Positions 1 to 5,550 of a DNA stretch of 9,937 bases are shown piece by piece. The number at the start of each line of letters is the position of its first letter. Positions within the stretch are counted from its first letter, which is position 1. The position numbers and the translations under genes were made by a program. Source of the stretch: a bacterium. Its GTDB lineage: Bacteria > Patescibacteriota > Minisyncoccia > Phycocordibacterales > JAKEFN01. The notes beneath the pieces are model-generated. The model did no database searches. It was given only the letters and a program-made list of their open reading frames with translations, and had not been told where the DNA came from. The stretch is from NCBI GenBank assembly GCA_022616085.1, contig JAKEFN010000036.1, positions 1-9,937 on the forward strand, given 5' to 3'.

Positions 1-48
1 AGCCGTAATTTCAAGACCGGAGTAGCAAACATGATTTTATTGTTTTGA
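1..48 (+). CDS. Possible 3' end of a gene entering from the left (transposase-like?)
   Basis: Frame 1 is open from the first base to a TGA at 46-48 and reads SRNFKTGVANMILLF. The other two forward frames stop almost at once. The ending, a basic patch followed by a short hydrophobic run, resembles the C-termini of some IS4/IS5-type DDE transposases, but 15 residues cannot establish a family. The stop codon overlaps the left arm of a 17-bp inverted repeat, as is common at the 3' end of transposase genes near an element terminus. This fits the possible IS end that follows. It could equally be a chance open frame. Confidence 0.3.
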   Translation, partial: SRNFKTGVANMILLF

Positions 49-120
49 GCTATGACTTGATTTGAAAAATCAAGCGAGGCGAAAAAACAATAAAATCATG
101 GATTTATTTTGAGATAGGTT
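30..120. repeat. Nested inverted repeat, possibly the terminal region of an insertion sequence
   Basis: A perfect 17-bp inverted repeat has arms at 30-46 and 84-100. Inside it is a perfect 8-bp hairpin, CTTGATTT (56-63) and AAATCAAG (67-74), with a 3-base loop. Just outside, at 110-120, the reverse strand reads GAACCTATCTC, which looks like the terminal repeats of some IS5-type elements. If so, the element lies mostly left of the window. The outer palindrome could also act as a transcription block after the upstream gene. The other end of the element is not visible, so the IS assignment is inference. Confidence 0.4.
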
Positions 121-141
121 CTACACTACACACGTTTACAC

Positions 142-169
142 TTGTAGAAATAAAAAAATATAGTATAAT
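142..169 (+). promoter_or_regulatory. Promoter of the PG-binding/CAP protein gene
   Basis: A perfect -10 box TATAAT lies at 164-169, with a weak -35 TTGTAG at 142-147 and a 16-bp spacer. The start site should fall near 176, next to the ATG at 177. There is no Shine-Dalgarno, so the mRNA would be leaderless. The more upstream ATG (168) lies inside the -10 box and cannot be the start of this transcript. Confidence 0.65.
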
Positions 170-176
170 GTTTCCA

Positions 177-1370
177 ATGATGAAGAAAGCTTCTATTTCT
201 TTTTTTATCGCTTTTCTTTTCGCGCCCTCCGTATCTGGAGCGGAGACAGACATAGCGGGGCTCAATCGCCAGATTGAATCGCTTACCGCGATAGTTGAAG
301 CGCTTAAGACAGAGATTGGCGCACGCGATCAAGCGCCTCTTCCTGTCGTGCCGCAATCTTCCTCTCCCGCATTCGTTTTTTCGCGAAGCCTCATGCTCGG
401 CATCTCGGGAAAAGACGTCTCCGAACTCCAAACATTTCTGGCAAAAGATTCCATTCTCTATCCCGAAGGGCTTATAACCGGCTATTTCGGACCGCTTACG
501 GAACAAGCAGTCAAGAATCTCCAGGCGCGGCACGGCATAGAAGCAATCGGCATTGTCGGGCCGAAAACAAGAGCGCTTATCCATTCGCTTCTTTCATCAT
601 CCACATCCGGAGCGCCAAGCCAGTCTGTCATTCCCGCCGCGCCGCCGCTTTTGAGAGAATCCGATCCCGAAAGTGCTCTCCCTCCGCCGCCTTTCCCGCC
701 TCCTCCGCCCGCCTTAAACGAAAGACCTTCGTATGATCTTCGCGCCTTTGAAAAAAGAATACAGGAGGTTGTGAGCGAGGAACGAGCGCGGTTTGCTCTT
801 CCGCCTCTTTTATGGGACGAAAACATTGCCGAGCTCGCGCGGCTTCATAGCATATCCCAGGCAAAAGACAACATCGAAATCACGCGCCGAGACGCATTCT
901 GCCACTATCCCATTATCCGGCATGAAGGGTTCGATTTTGGCTACAATCTCAAAGAGCGGCTCATCAATAAACAAATTGATTTTCTCTCTGCCGGAGAAAA
1001 TATTGCGATGTATCCTTTGTTTGAAAATCGCCGCTTCACGTTTTCGGCAAGCGTAACGCCCCCTCCCGAATGCCAAGAGCTCTCCGGCTTCCCGCCCGGC
1101 GAAGGCTCCCAAGCGGAACGGGTATCACTCTACGAAAAAGCGCTCGCCGAGTCCGCGGCGGCGGCACGGGACTCTCTTTTCACCGGATGGATCGGCATGT
1201 CATCTGATTGGCGGGAGAGTGAAAAAATAGTTCGCGATATCGTGGACGGCTGGATGAATTCGGAAGGACACCGCGCAAATATTCTCAACGCGAAGTTCGC
1301 ATACGGGGGCATCGGCGTTGCGGAAATAAACGACTATATTATCGCAACGCATGTGATGCTTTTTAGGTAA
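177..1370 (+). CDS. Secreted PG_binding_1 / CAP (SCP/PR1) domain protein
   Basis: This encodes a 397-aa exported protein, probably acting at the cell wall or surface. Residues 1-22 form a signal peptide (MMKK, then a hydrophobic core ending near SVSGA). A short coiled-coil-like stretch (24-48) follows. Next is one PG_binding_1 repeat at about 68-135 (GISGKDVSELQTFL, TGYFGPLTEQAV, GPKTRALI), then a proline-rich linker (168-179) and a CAP domain from about 190 to the end. The CAP signature residues are present: H224 (LARLHS), E274 (SAGENIAM), and E363/H365 (EGHRANIL). About 70 residues, rich in Ala and Glu, are inserted between the second and third CAP motifs, which are usually close together. 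The start at 177 was chosen because the -10 box covers the ATG at 168; the ATG at 180 is equally possible. Bacterial CAP proteins have no single established activity, so a cell-wall or host-surface role is inferred. Confidence 0.85.
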   Translation: MMKKASISFFIAFLFAPSVSGAETDIAGLNRQIESLTAIVEALKTEIGARDQAPLPVVPQSSSPAFVFSRSLMLGISGKDVSELQTFLAKDSILYPEGLITGYFGPLTEQAVKNLQARHGIEAIGIVGPKTRALIHSLLSSSTSGAPSQSVIPAAPPLLRESDPESALPPPPFPPPPPALNERPSYDLRAFEKRIQEVVSEERARFALPPLLWDENIAELARLHSISQAKDNIEITRRDAFCHYPIIRHEGFDFGYNLKERLINKQIDFLSAGENIAMYPLFENRRFTFSASVTPPPECQELSGFPPGEGSQAERVSLYEKALAESAAAARDSLFTGWIGMSSDWRESEKIVRDIVDGWMNSEGHRANILNAKFAYGGIGVAEINDYIIATHVMLFR

Positions 1371-1385
1371 TACCATGGACAATAT

Positions 1386-1408
1386 AAAAAAGCGGGTAAC
1401 CCCGCTTT
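1386..1408 (-). terminator. Terminator between convergent genes
   Basis: A perfect 8-bp stem AAAGCGGG (1389-1396) / CCCGCTTT (1401-1408) has a 4-base loop. Read on the minus strand it is followed by a run of Ts, so it terminates the metallophosphatase gene, whose TAG stop (1411-1409) touches the stem. On the plus strand the following TTTCTATT is a weaker tail, so it may also serve the CAP-protein gene, which ends at 1370. Confidence 0.8.
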
Positions 1409-2188
1409 CTATTCCTCTTCCATTTCCATTCGCGTTATGACGCGGTGTACCCGCGCGCGTCCGTCAAAATCTATGGTAAAAAGACCTGATTCTCTTTCTT
1501 GGAAGGAACCGGCATTATAAAAACGGATTTTTTTATCACCAATCCGGATTTTTTTTTGATCGATAATATGCGTGTGTCCGGAGACAAAGCCATCAGCGCC
1601 TTTTGCAAAAGCGTATATCGCACCATCCTGCGCGACCAATTCAGCCACCTTAAAAGCTATTTTCGTATGCCGTTTCAAAAATGCGGCAAGTGAAAATTTT
1701 TTTTTGTCAAACCGCTGAAGATAATCGTGGAGCCACGTCGCCGCTTCACCGATAAACTTCGGCACATACTTTAGAAGTTTATCAAAAATATCCCCATGGA
1801 TAAAGAGGTAAATCTTGCCCCCCGCCTCAAACATATATTCCGAATAGACGGGGACATTTTTTATGGGATGGAATCGCTCAAGCAATTCTTCAATATTGGG
1901 ATCATGGTTTCCTCGAAGCGCGATAAACTGCATGCCTTTTCTTTGCTTTTCGGCAATTTTTTCGAGAAGTTCCAGGTGCTTATCGGGAAGGTTTTTCGTG
2001 TTTTTTTTATCAAAAAAATCTCCCATTTCGATAAGCATCTCAAGGTTATTGCATTCCGGACGATCAAGAATTTCAATGAATGCAGAAACCCGCGCCGCTT
2101 TTTTTCCGAGGTGCATGTCGCCAGGCGATAGCGCGCGGATACGCTCGGGTAGCTTCGGCTTAATGCTCTCAATATAAGACTTTTTCAC
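1409..2188 (-). CDS. Calcineurin-like metallophosphoesterase, LpxH-like (COG2908 type)
   Basis: This 259-aa protein has all five metal-binding blocks of the calcineurin-like phosphoesterase fold in order: D24-x-H26 (GDMHLG), GDFFD (56-60), GNHD (93-96), HGD (131-133) and GHTH (204-207). A late YNAGSF (224-229) resembles the NTGDW-like block of LpxH relatives. The best match in style is the UDP-2,3-diacylglucosamine pyrophosphatase-like group, and the basic, helical stretch at about 137-180 fits the cap region of that group. CPR bacteria generally lack lipid A synthesis, so the true substrate is unknown. It starts at GTG 2188, chosen because a strong AGGAGG (2192-2198 on the complement) precedes it by about 4 nt. 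It is the only gene of its transcript: its own promoter lies upstream and a terminator directly follows the stop. Confidence 0.82.
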   Translation of the reverse strand: MKKSYIESIKPKLPERIRALSPGDMHLGKKAARVSAFIEILDRPECNNLEMLIEMGDFFDKKNTKNLPDKHLELLEKIAEKQRKGMQFIALRGNHDPNIEELLERFHPIKNVPVYSEYMFEAGGKIYLFIHGDIFDKLLKYVPKFIGEAATWLHDYLQRFDKKKFSLAAFLKRHTKIAFKVAELVAQDGAIYAFAKGADGFVSGHTHIIDQKKIRIGDKKIRFYNAGSFQERESGLFTIDFDGRARVHRVITRMEMEEE

Positions 2189-2220
2189 GAGTCCTCCTTT
2201 TTCAATATGCGTATGCCGAT

Positions 2221-2248
2221 ACTATAACAAAAAGCTGGCAGAAGTCAA
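2221..2248 (-). promoter_or_regulatory. Promoter of the metallophosphatase gene
   Basis: On the minus strand, TTGACT (2248-2243), a 16-bp spacer and TATAGT (2226-2221) form a good sigma-70-type promoter. The start near 2214 would give a leader of about 26 nt carrying the strong ribosome-binding site. This gene is therefore leadered, unlike the divergent dnaB. Confidence 0.7.
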
Positions 2249-2344
2249 GATAGCCGTCCGACCGTATATCGTGCCTACTCCGCACTGTCCACATTTTACT
2301 CACATTTTTTCCGTAACGCACGAGAATCGCGAGGTGCGGCAATA

Positions 2345-2353
2345 TGGTAGAAT
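2345..2353 (+). promoter_or_regulatory. Extended -10 promoter of dnaB
   Basis: TGG-TAGAAT (TGn at 2345-2347, hexamer at 2348-2353) is an extended -10 element with no recognisable -35. Transcription would begin about 7 nt later, at or beside the A of the ATG at 2360, predicting a leaderless dnaB mRNA. No Shine-Dalgarno is present. Confidence 0.6.
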
Positions 2354-2359
2354 AGTTTG

Positions 2360-3787
2360 ATGAACGGCGAAATTCCATCCCAAAAAATACTCGCCCGAGA
2401 GACAGCGGGGCTCCGTATTCCGCCGAATGACATTCACGCGGAAAAGGCGCTCCTCGGCGCCCTTCTTCTCATGCCCGAAGAACTGCCTGATGTGCTCTAT
2501 ATCGTAACCCCCGGCTCGTTTTATTCCGAAAAACATCGCGTCATATTTTCGGGGATTCTCGATCTTCATGCAAAAAACGAACCGGTTGATCTTCTTTCCC
2601 TCTCCTCGCGGCTTGCCGAAAAAGGAGATCTTGAAGGAATCGGGGGGCGTGTGTATCTCGCCGATCTGACGAATGCCGCGCCGTCATCGGTGAACGCGGA
2701 GCATTATGCGAGGATTGTCCAAAAAAAATTCATTCTTCGGGAGCTTATCAGGGTTTCGGAACGAATTTCCGCTCTGGGATACAATGAGGAGCGCGACCTC
2801 GAAATCGTGCTGGATGAAGCGGAAAAAAGCGTCTTCAATGTAACCCACGCCGGCTCGGCGCAAAAATTCGTGAGCTTGCGGAGCACTCTTGATGAAGCGT
2901 GGGAGAGACTCGATAAATTGAGCAAAGCGGAAGCGGGTATAAGAGGGGTGCCGACCGGTTTCCCCGGTCTTGACGATCGCCTCGCGGGGCTTCAAAAATC
3001 CGACCTTATTATTCTCGCGGCCCGGCCGTCTATGGGAAAAACCGCGCTCGCCCTCGATATTGCCCGCCTTACGGCAACGAAGCACCAAACGCCGGTTGGT
3101 ATTTTTTCGCTTGAAATGAGCTCACAGCAGCTTGTCGACCGCATGATTGCGGGGGAAGCGCATGTTGACGCATGGAAACTTCGAACCGGGAAACTCGCGC
3201 ACGATGACGAATATTCGCGAGTGCGCGACTCTCTCGACACCCTTGCGCGCGCGCCGATTTTTATTGACGACCAGCCAGGAAATTCTATCCTTAAAATGCG
3301 TTCAATGGCGCGGCGGATGAAAACGGAACACGGCCTCGGGCTTATCATTATCGACTACCTCCAGCTTATGACATCGCCCGGGAACTTCAGAGATTCGCTT
3401 GTCCAGCAAGTAACCGAAATTTCGCGCTCCTTGAAAGCGCTCGCGCGCGAACTTGATGTGCCGGTGCTTGCCCTCTCCCAGCTCTCGCGCGCCGTGGAGT
3501 CTCGCGGCGGCAAACCCCGACTTTCCGACTTGAGAGATTCCGGATCGATCGAGCAAGATGCCGACGTCGTCATGTTTATCCATCGCGATGACAAATATAA
3601 TGAAAGTTCAGAGAAGCCCAATATTGCGGAGATTCTCATAGAAAAGCATCGAAACGGCCCGACCGGCAAAGTGGAACTTTATTTTGATGAGCGCAAAGCG
3701 ACATTTCTCTCTATTGAAGGCAAAATGGGGGGCAATACGGAAGCGCAAAGCGCGGCCGCGCTCTCTGATGAATGGGGAGAATTTTAA
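2360..3787 (+). CDS. dnaB: Replicative DNA helicase DnaB
   Basis: DnaB is the hexameric, ATP-driven helicase that unwinds the replication fork on the lagging strand. The 475-aa product has the usual length and order. The N-terminal primase-interacting helical domain spans about 22-125 (PPNDIHAEKALLGALL). After a linker comes the RecA-like motor: Walker A RPSMGKTA at 222-229, SLEMS at about 250, Walker B with LIIIDYLQLM near 328-337, LSQLSRAVE near 372-380, and the arginine-finger region KHRNGPTG near 429-436. There is no intein or frameshift. The ATG at 2360 was chosen over the in-frame TTG three bases earlier because the promoter places the mRNA 5' end at about 2360. recR follows after 74 bp on the same strand and is probably co-transcribed. 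Confidence 0.96.
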   Translation: MNGEIPSQKILARETAGLRIPPNDIHAEKALLGALLLMPEELPDVLYIVTPGSFYSEKHRVIFSGILDLHAKNEPVDLLSLSSRLAEKGDLEGIGGRVYLADLTNAAPSSVNAEHYARIVQKKFILRELIRVSERISALGYNEERDLEIVLDEAEKSVFNVTHAGSAQKFVSLRSTLDEAWERLDKLSKAEAGIRGVPTGFPGLDDRLAGLQKSDLIILAARPSMGKTALALDIARLTATKHQTPVGIFSLEMSSQQLVDRMIAGEAHVDAWKLRTGKLAHDDEYSRVRDSLDTLARAPIFIDDQPGNSILKMRSMARRMKTEHGLGLIIIDYLQLMTSPGNFRDSLVQQVTEISRSLKALARELDVPVLALSQLSRAVESRGGKPRLSDLRDSGSIEQDADVVMFIHRDDKYNESSEKPNIAEILIEKHRNGPTGKVELYFDERKATFLSIEGKMGGNTEAQSAAALSDEWGEF

Positions 3788-3861
3788 GAATTTTAAAATA
3801 AAAAGTGAAAAAGTAAAAAGTATATTTTTTCATTTTTCAATTTTCCTTTTTAACTTGAAAT

Positions 3862-4467
3862 ATGGACGCACTGGAAAAACTTGCGGAACAATTAACAAGA
3901 CTCCCGGGAATCGGGAGGAGACAGGCGCGGAGGATCGCTTTTTTTTTGGCGGCAGAGCCGGATTCTTTTGTCGATGAGATTGCGCGGAGCATCTCCTTTA
4001 TAAAAAAAAGCGTTCGCATGTGCGAATCATGCAGACGCTATCACGACGGACGAAATAAGCTCTGTATTATATGCGCCGATCCGGAAAAAGATACGGCGAT
4101 ACTTCTTATCTTGGAAAAAGACGTTGATTTGGAAAATGTGCGAAAAACCGGGGCGTATCGCGGACGTTATTTCGTTCTCGGGGGTCTTATGCCTCTCTCC
4201 GGTAACGGCAATACAAAAATCCGCATGCGCGAGCTTCTCTCCGAAATTGAAAAACAATCAAAACAAGGGCTCAAAGAGGTTGTTATCGCGCTCTCCGCCA
4301 ATCCCGAAGGCGATAATACGGCGCGCTACGTAAAAAATACGCTCGCTCCCCATGTCGAGAGACTTGGGCTTATTATATCTTCCCTCGGCCGGGGGCTCTC
4401 TACCGGCACGGAGCTTGAATATTCGGATGAAGAAACGCTCAAAAGCGCGCTCTCAAACAGGAAGTAA
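3862..4467 (+). CDS. recR: Recombination mediator protein RecR
   Basis: RecR works with RecO (and RecF) to load RecA onto SSB-coated gaps during recombinational repair. The 201-aa product has normal family length and architecture: an N-terminal helix-hairpin-helix (LTRLPGIGRRQARRIAFFL, 11-29), a four-cysteine zinc finger (C54, C57, C68, C71), a Toprim domain at about 80-160 (LILEKDVDLENVRKTG, YFVLGGLMPLSG), and the C-terminal block LGRGLSTGTELEYSDEETL. No Shine-Dalgarno precedes ATG 3862; the upstream 70 bp is A/T-rich. It probably belongs to a dnaB-recR transcript. Its TAA (4465-4467) directly abuts the stop of convergent rplU, with no spacer and no terminator visible for either gene. Confidence 0.95.
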   Translation: MDALEKLAEQLTRLPGIGRRQARRIAFFLAAEPDSFVDEIARSISFIKKSVRMCESCRRYHDGRNKLCIICADPEKDTAILLILEKDVDLENVRKTGAYRGRYFVLGGLMPLSGNGNTKIRMRELLSEIEKQSKQGLKEVVIALSANPEGDNTARYVKNTLAPHVERLGLIISSLGRGLSTGTELEYSDEETLKSALSNRK

Positions 4468-4785
4468 TCAGCCGATATTTTCGATTTTTACTTTCATAAA
4501 CGGCTGTCTATGGCCTTGGCGCCTGGTGTAGCGGCTTTTTGATTTAAATTTGACGATGTTAATTTTTTTGCCTTTTCCTTCAGACTCAAAAAGCGCTCCC
4601 ACGGACGCGCCTTTTATGTAAGGAGCGCCGAGTTTCGTTTCTTTCCCATCATCAATAAGAAGCACCTTGTCGAAGGCTATTTTGTCTCCCTTTTTGTGTT
4701 CGCCGGAGAGCTTCTCTATGGTGATGATATTCCCCGCTTCCACCATATATTGCTTCCCGCCAGTCTCAATAACCGCTGTTTTCAT
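4468..4785 (-). CDS. rplU: 50S ribosomal protein bL21
   Basis: This 105-aa protein is bL21, a 23S rRNA-binding protein of the large subunit. It begins MKTAVIETGGKQYMVEAG, the usual bL21 opening, and ends with the family signature region (KSRYTRRQGHRQPFMKVKI, 84-102). Length is typical. It is monocistronic here: in most bacteria rpmA (bL27) follows directly, but here the stop codon touches the stop of convergent recR. The promoter lies just upstream and no Shine-Dalgarno is seen, so the leader is at most a few nucleotides. Confidence 0.96.
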   Translation of the reverse strand: MKTAVIETGGKQYMVEAGNIITIEKLSGEHKKGDKIAFDKVLLIDDGKETKLGAPYIKGASVGALFESEGKGKKINIVKFKSKSRYTRRQGHRQPFMKVKIENIG

Positions 4786-4795
4786 AGTGCGTTAT

Positions 4796-4823
4796 ATAAT
4801 AACGGAATTTTCCTAATATGCAA
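4796..4823 (-). promoter_or_regulatory. Promoter of rplU
   Basis: On the minus strand, TTGCAT (4823-4818), a 16-bp spacer and TATTAT (4801-4796) precede the ATG at 4785. The start at about 4789 leaves a 3-4 nt leader; the overlapping TATATA (4798-4793) would make the mRNA essentially leaderless. Confidence 0.55.
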
Positions 4824-4826
4824 GAC

Positions 4827-4853
4827 TTGACAAAATTATAAATTTAGTATAAA
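4827..4853 (+). promoter_or_regulatory. Plus-strand promoter without an obvious gene
   Basis: A perfect -35 TTGACA (4827-4832) and TATAAA (4848-4853) are separated by 15 bp (16 if read as GTATAA). This would start transcription near 4860, directly into the structured intergenic segment. It sits back-to-back with the rplU promoter. The spacer is short, so strength is uncertain. Confidence 0.5.
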
Positions 4854-4857
4854 GGTT

Positions 4858-4999
4858 CCTCGGGGCAAGTCCCGAGGTATTAGGGGAGCTCGCTATGCTC
4901 GCGCACAAACGCGGCAAGCCGCGCGGTATTTACCTATATTAGCTCCTGCCTACCGGCAGGCAGGCCTCGGCGGGGACAATGAAAACTGCAGTTTTCATT
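4858..4999. repeat. Palindrome-rich intergenic segment, repeat or structured RNA
   Basis: This non-coding stretch contains consecutive hairpins: CCTCGGG/CCCGAGG (4858-4864 / 4871-4877); CGCGG/CCGCG (4910-4914 / 4919-4923); GGT/ACC (4925-4927 / 4932-4934); CCTGCC/GGCAGG (4945-4950 / 4955-4960); and a perfect 22-bp palindrome centred on CTGCAG (4978-4999). A longer pairing, GGAGCT (4885-4890) with AGCTCC (4941-4946), could enclose the middle hairpins. The GC-rich palindromes resemble dispersed intergenic repeats of Parcubacteria genomes, but a small RNA from the plus-strand promoter just upstream is also possible. It matches no tmRNA, RNase P, SRP or tRNA pattern I know. Confidence 0.5.
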
Positions 5000-5021
5000 T
5001 CTCTCGCTCTACGTCGCTAAT

Positions 5022-5047
5022 AAAAAAACCGGCTTCAAAGAAACCGG
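5022..5047 (-). terminator. Terminator of the ftsK/small membrane gene operon
   Basis: Read on the minus strand, CCGGTTTC and GAAGCCGG form an 8-bp stem (one G-U pair) with a TTT loop, followed by seven Ts (complement of 5022-5028). On the plus strand the same position is a C-A mismatch with no T tail, so it is directional. It lies 3 bp past the stop of the last small gene. Confidence 0.8.
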
Positions 5048-5049
5048 CA

Positions 5050-5211
5050 TTATTGCGTCCCGACAAAGAAAAATATGCTCCTAAAAAACCGTCTGAAAAA
5101 CAAGTAGAATGCGAGGAGCGACGGCCATAAGCCGAAAAGAATGAAAAATGTAAACGCCAGGGGACTGTTCATTCCCGGTTCGCGGCCGCCTCTATTTGCC
5201 TGCACACTCAT
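5050..5211 (-). CDS. Small membrane protein of unknown function (53 aa)
   Basis: I do not recognise a family. The 53-aa product starts at MSVQANRGGR, chosen because GGAGGA lies 5-6 nt before this ATG; the open frame extends further upstream without a better start. It has one strongly hydrophobic segment (about 17-39, SPLAFTFFILFGLWPSLLAFY) followed by basic residues (RRFFR) and a second short hydrophobic stretch at the C-terminus. It overlaps the end of the upstream gene by 20 bp, with its ribosome-binding site inside that gene, which suggests translational coupling. The terminator follows immediately, so it is the last gene of the ftsK transcript. Confidence 0.6.
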   Translation of the reverse strand: MSVQANRGGREPGMNSPLAFTFFILFGLWPSLLAFYLFFRRFFRSIFFFVGTQ

Positions 5212-5494
5212 GAATATCCTCCGAATCGCCGCCTCCGACCGTAGCGCACGCAATATAGCGCGGAAGTGAAACCGGGGACTCTTCTGGCAGAAAGACAAGT
5301 CCTGAAAAAATTCCGAACATGCAAAGAAACATGAGCGCGCTCCCTATCATCGATTTTAAAAAAAGTAAGCTCAGGATCCACATGCCCGCAATAAAAAAAG
5401 CGGCGACAAAAGCCGCATGCGGCCCGAATTCAAGAGATACAAACGTTAAGACGAGAATGGACACCAGCGTAAATATTTCGTTGGTTTGTTTCAT
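5192..5494 (-). CDS. Small multi-pass membrane protein of unknown function (100 aa)
   Basis: I do not recognise a family. Starting at MKQTNEIF, the 100-aa product has about three membrane segments (near 7-22, 26-46 and 49-69) and a soluble C-terminal tail (SPVSLPRYIACATVGGGDSEDIHECAGK). The ATG at 5494 was chosen because it has GGAG 8 nt upstream; an in-frame ATG further up lacks this and would run into the end of ftsK. It lies 56 bp after the ftsK stop on the same strand with no terminator between, and overlaps the next small gene, so the three genes probably form one operon. Confidence 0.6.
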   Translation of the reverse strand: MKQTNEIFTLVSILVLTFVSLEFGPHAAFVAAFFIAGMWILSLLFLKSMIGSALMFLCMFGIFSGLVFLPEESPVSLPRYIACATVGGGDSEDIHECAGK

Positions 5495-5550
5495 TCCGGT
5501 AACTCCATTGCCAACTTCCATCCTAAAGAATATCGGGAAGACCGTAAATG

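Noticed and set aside
168..176. ATG at 168 as the start of the CAP-protein gene
   Set aside because: It lies inside the TATAAT -10 box; the transcript should begin about at 176, making the ATG at 177 or 180 the start.
2684..3669. Minus-strand open frames opposite dnaB
   Set aside because: They overlap conserved DnaB motifs and have no protein-like features.
3806..3839. Imperfect inverted repeat between dnaB and recR as a terminator
   Set aside because: The stem is almost entirely A-T with two central mismatches, has no GC core and is not followed by a T run, so it is probably a by-product of the A/T-rich spacer.
4854..5000. tRNA, tmRNA, RNase P or SRP RNA in the rplU upstream region
   Set aside because: None of their diagnostic conserved sequences or the cloverleaf arms were found; only local hairpins are visible.
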